From DATBMY01 sp036554605 (GTDB taxonomy: Bacteria; Acidobacteriota; Blastocatellia; UBA7656), in assembly GCA_036554605.1 (NCBI GenBank), contig DATBMY010000223.1, positions 1-27,129 of the forward strand: a stretch of 27,129 nucleotides of DNA. Reading direction: 5' to 3'. Position 1 is the stretch's first letter, and each line of letters starts with the position of its first letter. Shown here piece after piece: positions 23,051 to 27,129 of the stretch. The translations under genes and the position numbers were made by a program. The notes under the pieces were generated by a model. That model searched no databases. It saw only the letters and a list, made by a program, of their open reading frames with translations, and was not told the DNA's origin.

Positions 23051-23106
23051 AAGCCCGAAGTCAGTAATCCATGCTGGTCCGATTCCCGACACCGGACTTC
23101 GGACTT
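23051..23106. repeat. Inverted repeat between the 73-aa gene and the DUF5947-like gene
   Basis: Arms 23051-23062 (AAGCCCGAAGTC) and 23095-23106 (GACTTCGGACTT) pair at 11 of 12 positions. The left side also contains tandem AAGCCCG units (23044-23060). It lies between two operon genes and just before the DUF5947-like start, which lacks a clear ribosome site. It could be an RNA processing or attenuation hairpin, or a dispersed palindrome. Confidence 0.65.
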
Positions 23107-23108
23107 AA

Positions 23109-23330
23109 TCATGCCGGCGGCAACTTCGGGCTACTGGGATCTATCGGGTTCGAGTCGTCGGGATTGACTCTCGTAGAGTCTCTGGCCGTAGATCCGCCCG
23201 CCGGGCGATCCGCGCCCGTTTGACCTTTTTCGTGGCGACCGGACTCTTTCCCTTCTTGCTCAATTATCTCTTCACCCTTTCTCACGCCCGGCTCGTGCGT
23301 TGGCCCGCTTGTGCCTTTTTCATCTGCCAT
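23109..23330 (-). CDS. Small hydrophilic, likely disordered protein (73 aa)
   Basis: The composition is rich in Gly, Glu, Asp, Ser, Thr and Pro with no Cys, Trp or hydrophobic core (for example GVRKGEEIIEQEGKESGRHE, DSNPIDPSSPKLPPA), so it is probably unfolded. The case for a real gene is a near-perfect ribosome site, AAGGAGGA, 7 nt before the ATG, and a one-base gap from the NifU-like stop (TAGTATG). No family recognised. Its place after the NifU-like gene suggests a linker or stress-type hydrophilin function, but this is a guess. Confidence 0.6.
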   Translation of the reverse strand: MADEKGTSGPTHEPGVRKGEEIIEQEGKESGRHEKGQTGADRPAGGSTARDSTRVNPDDSNPIDPSSPKLPPA

Positions 23331-23331
23331 A

Positions 23332-23925
23332 CTATGTCCTCCTTTTTTCTATTGCCCGGACAGCTTGTTGAACAACCGGAGCGCCACTCTTGCCCCGCAG
23401 GTTCTCGAGGGGCACAAAGCCGGATATGGCCGGATGGTCGGCCGCCGATTCTACTTCGAGAGAAGTGAGGTCGGGAGCCGCTTCGTAAATCGCGTCCTCG
23501 ACGGCCCGCTTTAATGCTTGCGCCGTCGAGGCGCAACCGCCGGAACTTCTCTCTAGCCTGAGCCGCACCCTGCCGTCAGTAATGCCGAGCAATTCGACAC
23601 TGCCGCCTTGCGAGCGCAGGTAAGGCCCCACTTTATTTAAGGCTCCGGCAACCCGAGCCTCAAGATCCAGAGGGTGGAGCCCATAAAGCAGCAGTAAACT
23701 CCCCACAAGATCATCACGCGCGAAGCTATCGATGATTTCGCGGCCAGGTTCCCCGGCCTTCCAGGCGATCTCCATCATTCTCTCAAGCCCCGCGCCGTGA
23801 AGCTCCATGAGCGATTGCATCAGGTCGATGGCGCTGGCCCGCGCTTGCGTATCGGTCAAAGTTTCGATCTTGCGGACCAGCCCCTCGATATTCTGGACTC
23901 TCTTTTGGAACTCTTTCTCTTCCAT
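23332..23925 (-). CDS. NifU C-terminal-domain-like protein, one cluster Cys missing
   Basis: 197 aa from ATG 23925, two bases after the large-subunit stop; the 24006 reading lies inside the large-subunit gene. The N-terminal half is helical (FQKRVQNIEGLVRKIETLTD) and contains LMELHGAGLERMMEI. The C-terminal part (about 95-165) matches the NifU-C/Nfu domain: LNKVGPYLRSQGGSVELLGI and then VRLRLERSSGGCASTAQALK. Nfu proteins carry CxxC to hold a [4Fe-4S] cluster between two subunits; here the first Cys is Ser128 and only C131 remains. It may act as a carrier with altered cluster binding, or as a scaffold for the three Fe-S clusters of the small subunit. Confidence 0.85.
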   Translation of the reverse strand: MEEKEFQKRVQNIEGLVRKIETLTDTQARASAIDLMQSLMELHGAGLERMMEIAWKAGEPGREIIDSFARDDLVGSLLLLYGLHPLDLEARVAGALNKVGPYLRSQGGSVELLGITDGRVRLRLERSSGGCASTAQALKRAVEDAIYEAAPDLTSLEVESAADHPAISGFVPLENLRGKSGAPVVQQAVRAIEKRRT

Positions 23926-23927
23926 TA

Positions 23928-25724
23928 TCACTTCATCATGCCGAACATAGGCGAATGGCGAGTCTCCAGCACTTTGCCATTGCCGAGGTACATGTGGACG
24001 CCGCAAGGCAGACAGGGATCGAAACTTCGCACGGCGCGCATGATATCTATGCCCTTGAACTTGTCAGGCCCGTTCTCTTCAAAAATGGGCGTGTTCTGCA
24101 CGGCATCTTCATAAGGGCCGGGTGTGCCGTAGATGTCGCGCGGGTTCGCGTTCCAGGGCGTAGGCGGATATGGATGGTAGTTGGCGATCTTGCCATCGCG
24201 TATCACGACGTGGTGCGACAGCACGCCTCGCACGGCTTCGTGAAAACCGCACCCGATGGCTTCATCCGGGACCTTGAACTCCGCCCATGTCTTCGTGCGC
24301 CCGGCATGCAGCTCCGCCATGGCTTTCTCGGCGAAGTGCAAAGCGCAGGCCGCCGAATAAGCCTGGAAGTATGTACGGGCGCGGTCCCGCTCGATGGCGT
24401 TGCTCCACTTCGGAACCTTCCACTCGAACTCCGTCTCGGGCAGCGTGGCGGTCTTCGGCAGATATATCTTCACGCTGTTGCCGGTCGCCTTGACATATCC
24501 GATGTCGACTTTGCCTGCGAGCGCCGTCGCCCAGAAGCGCGCAATCGGCCCGCCGCCCGTGTCGAGCGCCAGGTGATCGCCCGTTCGCTCGTCGTACCAG
24601 CGCGGCGACATAACCCAGGTGTACTTATCGTCGAAGTCTCGCTTTTGCGGTCGCGGGATAGTGGTCTGATTCCAGGGATGGCGCTTGTCGACGGGATTGC
24701 CGAGCGGGTCTTCGCGCACGAACGTTTCGGCGTTCTCCCAATCGTCGTAGTAGGAACTGCCGAGCAGTATGCGTATGCCGAGGTTTATCTTGACCAGATC
24801 GGTGGTGACAAGCTCGCCGTCGACGACCACGCCCGGAGTGACGTACATGGCGTTGCCCCACTCGTTCATGTTCTTGTAGGTGTAGTCGCACACGTCCGGG
24901 TTGTTGAACGAGCCCCAGCAGCCGAGCAGCACTCGCCGCCTGCCCACTTCTTCGTAACCGGGCAGCGCTTCATAGAAGAAATCGAACAGGTCGTCATGCA
25001 GCGGGACTACTTTCTTCATAAACTCGACATACCTCATCAAGCGAACCAGATAGTCGGTGAAGAGTTGTATGGTCGGTGTCGTGCCGACGCCCCCCGGATA
25101 GAGAGTCGAAGGGTGAACGTGCCGGCCCTCCATCAGGCAGAACATCTCGCGCGTGTAACGGCTCACCTGCAGCGTTTCGCGATAGAACTCTCCGGTGAAC
25201 GGGTTGAGCGCGGTCATTATGTCGGAGATCTTGCGATAGCCGTGCAGGTTTGCATGCGGCGCGTCGGTCTTCTGGGCTTTATCCCAGACGCTCGGGTTAG
25301 TCTCCTTGACCATCTGCTCGCAGAAATCGACGCCGACCAGATTATCTTGAAAGATATTATGGTCGAACATGTACTCGGCCGCTTCGCCGAGATTGACTAT
25401 CCATTCGCCGAGCGCGGGCGGGCGCACGCCGAATGCCATGTTCTGCGCATAAGTCGCGCAGACCGCGTGATTGTCCCCGCAGATCCCGCATATGCGGCTG
25501 GTGATGAAGTGAGAATCGCGCGGGTCCTTGCCCTTCATAAAGATGCTATAGCCGCGGAAGATCGAGCTTGTGCTATAGCATTCGGCGACCTGCTTGTTAT
25601 CAAAGTCAATCTTCGTGTAGATGCCCAGACTGCCGACTATGCGGGTAATCGGGTCCCAGTTCATTTCAACCAGATTCTTCGCCTCGGTCGGAGCCTTCGA
25701 TTGCGGTTTGGTCATCGTAGTCAT
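23928..25724 (-). CDS. hhyL: [NiFe]-hydrogenase large subunit, high-affinity group 1h type
   Basis: 598 aa from ATG 25724, which has AAGGAG 8 nt upstream; the longer reading to 25796 overlaps the small-subunit gene. The two nickel-binding motifs are RICGICGDNH (77-86; C79, C82) and DPCLPCGVH (569-577; C571, C574). A 21-residue tail beginning MYLGNGK follows the final His, the part removed by the maturation protease. The L1 sequence with Asp-Asn-His and the operon content match the group 1h (Hhy/Huc) enzymes that oxidise trace atmospheric H2 in persisting actinobacteria and acidobacteria. No signal peptide. It is cotranscribed 17 bp after the small subunit. Confidence 0.97.
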   Translation of the reverse strand: MTTMTKPQSKAPTEAKNLVEMNWDPITRIVGSLGIYTKIDFDNKQVAECYSTSSIFRGYSIFMKGKDPRDSHFITSRICGICGDNHAVCATYAQNMAFGVRPPALGEWIVNLGEAAEYMFDHNIFQDNLVGVDFCEQMVKETNPSVWDKAQKTDAPHANLHGYRKISDIMTALNPFTGEFYRETLQVSRYTREMFCLMEGRHVHPSTLYPGGVGTTPTIQLFTDYLVRLMRYVEFMKKVVPLHDDLFDFFYEALPGYEEVGRRRVLLGCWGSFNNPDVCDYTYKNMNEWGNAMYVTPGVVVDGELVTTDLVKINLGIRILLGSSYYDDWENAETFVREDPLGNPVDKRHPWNQTTIPRPQKRDFDDKYTWVMSPRWYDERTGDHLALDTGGGPIARFWATALAGKVDIGYVKATGNSVKIYLPKTATLPETEFEWKVPKWSNAIERDRARTYFQAYSAACALHFAEKAMAELHAGRTKTWAEFKVPDEAIGCGFHEAVRGVLSHHVVIRDGKIANYHPYPPTPWNANPRDIYGTPGPYEDAVQNTPIFEENGPDKFKGIDIMRAVRSFDPCLPCGVHMYLGNGKVLETRHSPMFGMMK

Positions 25725-25741
25725 AGGGTCGCTCCTTTCCT

Positions 25742-26806
25742 TCAGTAGGTCCTCGGCTGATAACCGGTCGTCAGCGCTGAACCGGGATGGCGCCACTTAG
25801 GCTCCTTGTTTAGCGTTTTCATCGTAAGACCGCGCAGTGCCGTAATCGCCTTGCCGTAAAGTCCGACCGCCCCCGAAGAGACCCTTGCGCCCGGCGGCTC
25901 ATCCATAAAAGGCATGAACTTGTCGGGAAATCCCGGCATCGTGCAGCCTATGCATATGCCGCCTACGTTCGGACAGCCGCCGATGCCTGCCATCCAACCT
26001 CGCTTGGGCACATTGCAATTGACGACGGGTCCCCAGCAGCCGAGCTTCACTATGCACTTGGGCGAGCCGTATTCGGTCGCGAAATCGCCCTGCTCATAGT
26101 ACCCGGCCCGGTCGCAACCCTCGTGAACGGTCTTGCCAAATAACCAGGTTGGGCGCAACTGCTCGTCAAGCGGGATCATCGGAGCAAGCCCCGCCGCTTG
26201 ATATAAGAGGTAGAGCACCGTCTCCATGAAATTATCCGGCTGTACGGGGCAGCCCGGCACGTTGATAATCGGGATGCCCGCCTTCGAACGCCATTCCCAT
26301 CCAAGGTAATCGGCCAGCCCCATGGCTCCGGTTGGGTTCCCCTCCATGGCGTGGATGCCGCCGTAGGTGGCGCAGGTGCCGCATCCCATCACCGCCAGCG
26401 CTTTGGGAGCCAGGCGGCTGATCCATTCGCTCGTCGTTATAGGCTGGCCCGTCCTCTCATCAAATCCGAGCGCGGCCCAGTAACCCTCATTCTTGATCTT
26501 CTCGTTTGGGATTGAGCCTTCAACAACTAAGACGAAAGGATCAAGCTCTCCTTTTTCTCCCTTATAGAAGTAATCCATGAACTCGCCGCCGTTTTCATAG
26601 GCGAGCACGGGGTTGTGAAGATGGACCTTCGGGAGTCCGGGAATAGCGCCCAGGATAACGTCTTCGATGCTGGGCTGGGTCGCGGCGGTGACCGAAACCG
26701 AATCGCCGTCACAACTCAGACCGGCCGTGATCCAGAGTATATGAACCTCCTTCACGGCGGGCGCTCGCTGAGTCTTCCTACCGTATGGCGTCGTTTCTGC
26801 TGCCAC
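25742..26806 (-). CDS. hhyS: [NiFe]-hydrogenase small subunit, high-affinity group 1h type
   Basis: 354 aa. GTG start at 26806 with GGAGGG 6 nt before it. There is no twin-arginine signal and no C-terminal membrane helix, as in group 1h. The proximal cluster site reads SCDGD: C32 and D35 instead of Cys-x-x-Cys, the three-Cys-one-Asp arrangement known from the Ralstonia actinobacterial-type enzyme. Other cluster ligands: MGCGTCATYGG, NVPGCPVQPDNF, the distal-cluster His/Cys in TVHEGCDR, SPKCIVKLGCWGP, and GGCPNVGGICIGCTMPGFPD. It passes electrons from the NiFe site toward the quinone pool. First gene of the operon. Confidence 0.97.
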   Translation of the reverse strand: MAAETTPYGRKTQRAPAVKEVHILWITAGLSCDGDSVSVTAATQPSIEDVILGAIPGLPKVHLHNPVLAYENGGEFMDYFYKGEKGELDPFVLVVEGSIPNEKIKNEGYWAALGFDERTGQPITTSEWISRLAPKALAVMGCGTCATYGGIHAMEGNPTGAMGLADYLGWEWRSKAGIPIINVPGCPVQPDNFMETVLYLLYQAAGLAPMIPLDEQLRPTWLFGKTVHEGCDRAGYYEQGDFATEYGSPKCIVKLGCWGPVVNCNVPKRGWMAGIGGCPNVGGICIGCTMPGFPDKFMPFMDEPPGARVSSGAVGLYGKAITALRGLTMKTLNKEPKWRHPGSALTTGYQPRTY

Positions 26807-27044
26807 TGTAGTCCCTCCTTTCTATCAGTATTGGTCGCCAGTATTTCTGAATAGTTTTGATGACACCTTTCCGTTATGAGCGCCTGAATGGGGATCGATC
26901 TGTATTGTCGTATTTCTTCGCTATGCCGCCACAAGGCGTAATGAACAGGTTTCTATTATCTTGTGGTTTCTCTTATGCGTCTATTCGTACATCTACGTAA
27001 TTAACGCGAAAAAGGCCCGTATTTTTAAAGATAGGAGAAAGGGA

Positions 27045-27068
27045 GAAGGGGTGAAGGGGTGAAGGGGT
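27045..27068. repeat. Three tandem copies of an 8-bp unit
   Basis: GAAGGGGT is repeated three times without interruption, preceded by the partly similar purine-rich AGGAGAAAGG. Short, purine-rich and strand-asymmetric; it may vary in length between strains. It sits about 240 bp upstream of the hydrogenase start. Confidence 0.75.
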
Positions 27069-27093
27069 ATATCAAGCTCGTATCTGCTGTCGG

Positions 27094-27107
27094 TACCGCC
27101 TGCGGTA
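27094..27107. repeat. Short GC-rich palindrome at the window edge
   Basis: TACCGC-CT-GCGGTA is a perfect 6-bp dyad, followed by GCGGGCGGG. It looks like part of a dispersed intergenic repeat cut by the window end; only one copy is in view. Confidence 0.45.
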
Positions 27108-27129
27108 GCGGGCGGGTATGACTTGGCAA

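Larger units (their letters stand above)
26807..27129. other. Non-coding leader of the hydrogenase operon and window edge
   Basis: 323 bp upstream of the small-subunit start, AT-rich from about 26820 to 27035, consistent with a promoter region on the minus strand. I could not pick out a convincing -35/-10 pair or a sigma-54 site. Small dyads are present (CGCC-ACAA-GGCG near 26930; CGTA-CATC-TACG at 26986-26997). The last 90 bp hold short repeats, listed separately. No coding region is supported here. Confidence 0.6.

Noticed and set aside
23955..25748. 597-codon plus-strand open frame opposite the hydrogenase large subunit
   Set aside because: Mirror frame of a highly conserved gene in GC-rich DNA; composition is Arg/Val/Ala-biased with no domain. 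Long antisense frames are expected here.
26752..26934. 60-codon minus-strand frame before the small-subunit gene
   Set aside because: It overlaps the hydrogenase start in another frame and has no ribosome site; probably leader sequence.
26986..26997. CGTA-CATC-TACG dyad in the hydrogenase leader as a regulator site
   Set aside because: Arms of only 4 bp are common by chance and match no known Crp, Fnr or NikR consensus.
27118..27129. Possible gene start ATG ACT TGG CAA at the window edge
   Set aside because: Only four codons are visible and the upstream GC-rich dyad suggests repeat sequence; cannot be judged.
1..27129. CRISPR arrays, tRNA or rRNA genes, insertion sequences
   Set aside because: No regularly spaced repeats, no cloverleaf candidates, and no transposase or integrase reading frames were found.

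Overview
The window looks like chromosomal DNA of a moderately GC-rich, Gram-negative, aerobic soil bacterium. Two things point to Acidobacteriota (perhaps Blastocatellia or Pyrinomonadales-like): an actinobacterial-type high-affinity [NiFe]-hydrogenase operon, and a TonB-dependent receptor with a carboxypeptidase-like N-terminal domain next to a zinc-ribbon Ser/Thr kinase. This placement is inference from gene content and was not tested by any search.

Region 1 (1-2410, minus strand) is regulatory. It holds the N-terminal part of a Ser/Thr protein kinase cut by the window edge, a Crp/Fnr-type regulator and a PhaR-type polyhydroxyalkanoate regulator. Region 2 (2411-9640, plus strand) is a storage-lipid locus. 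A divergent regulatory region with a 34-bp palindrome precedes an SDR oxidoreductase, a fatty acyl-CoA ligase and a phasin-like protein built of 48-residue repeats, which ends at a 38-bp perfect palindrome. A GNAT acetyltransferase, a Ddn-like split-barrel protein, a WS/DGAT wax ester/triacylglycerol synthase and an alpha/beta-hydrolase lipase follow. No PHA synthase is present, so the granule involved may be neutral lipid rather than PHA.

Region 3 (9678-26806, minus strand) reads as one operon of about 17 kb, transcribed toward and convergent with region 2. The order is small subunit, large subunit (group 1h-like, no Tat signal, Cys/Asp at the proximal cluster), NifU-like protein, a disordered 73-aa protein, DUF5947-like, DUF6084-like, two uncharacterised proteins, maturation endopeptidase, two tiny membrane proteins that share a C-terminal motif (one only 46 aa), YceI-like, hypA, hypB, hypF, hypC, a GmhA-like SIS isomerase, hypD, hypE and a TonB-dependent receptor. 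Many junctions are ATGA/GTGA overlaps or gaps of 1-3 nt. HypF/HypE make the cyanide ligands, HypC/HypD carry the Fe(CN)2CO unit, HypA/HypB insert nickel, and the endopeptidase trims the large subunit. No HypX and no obvious membrane cytochrome is encoded.

Hairpin-forming intergenic elements lie at 7275-7310, 18674-18782 and 23051-23106, the last two inside the hydrogenase operon. The right edge (26807-27129) is the non-coding leader of that operon plus short repeats. Taken together, the window pairs trace-H2 scavenging with storage-lipid synthesis, a combination that suits a persistence lifestyle. The least explained parts are the hydrogenase-associated orphan genes, the repeat-built phasin and the palindromes.
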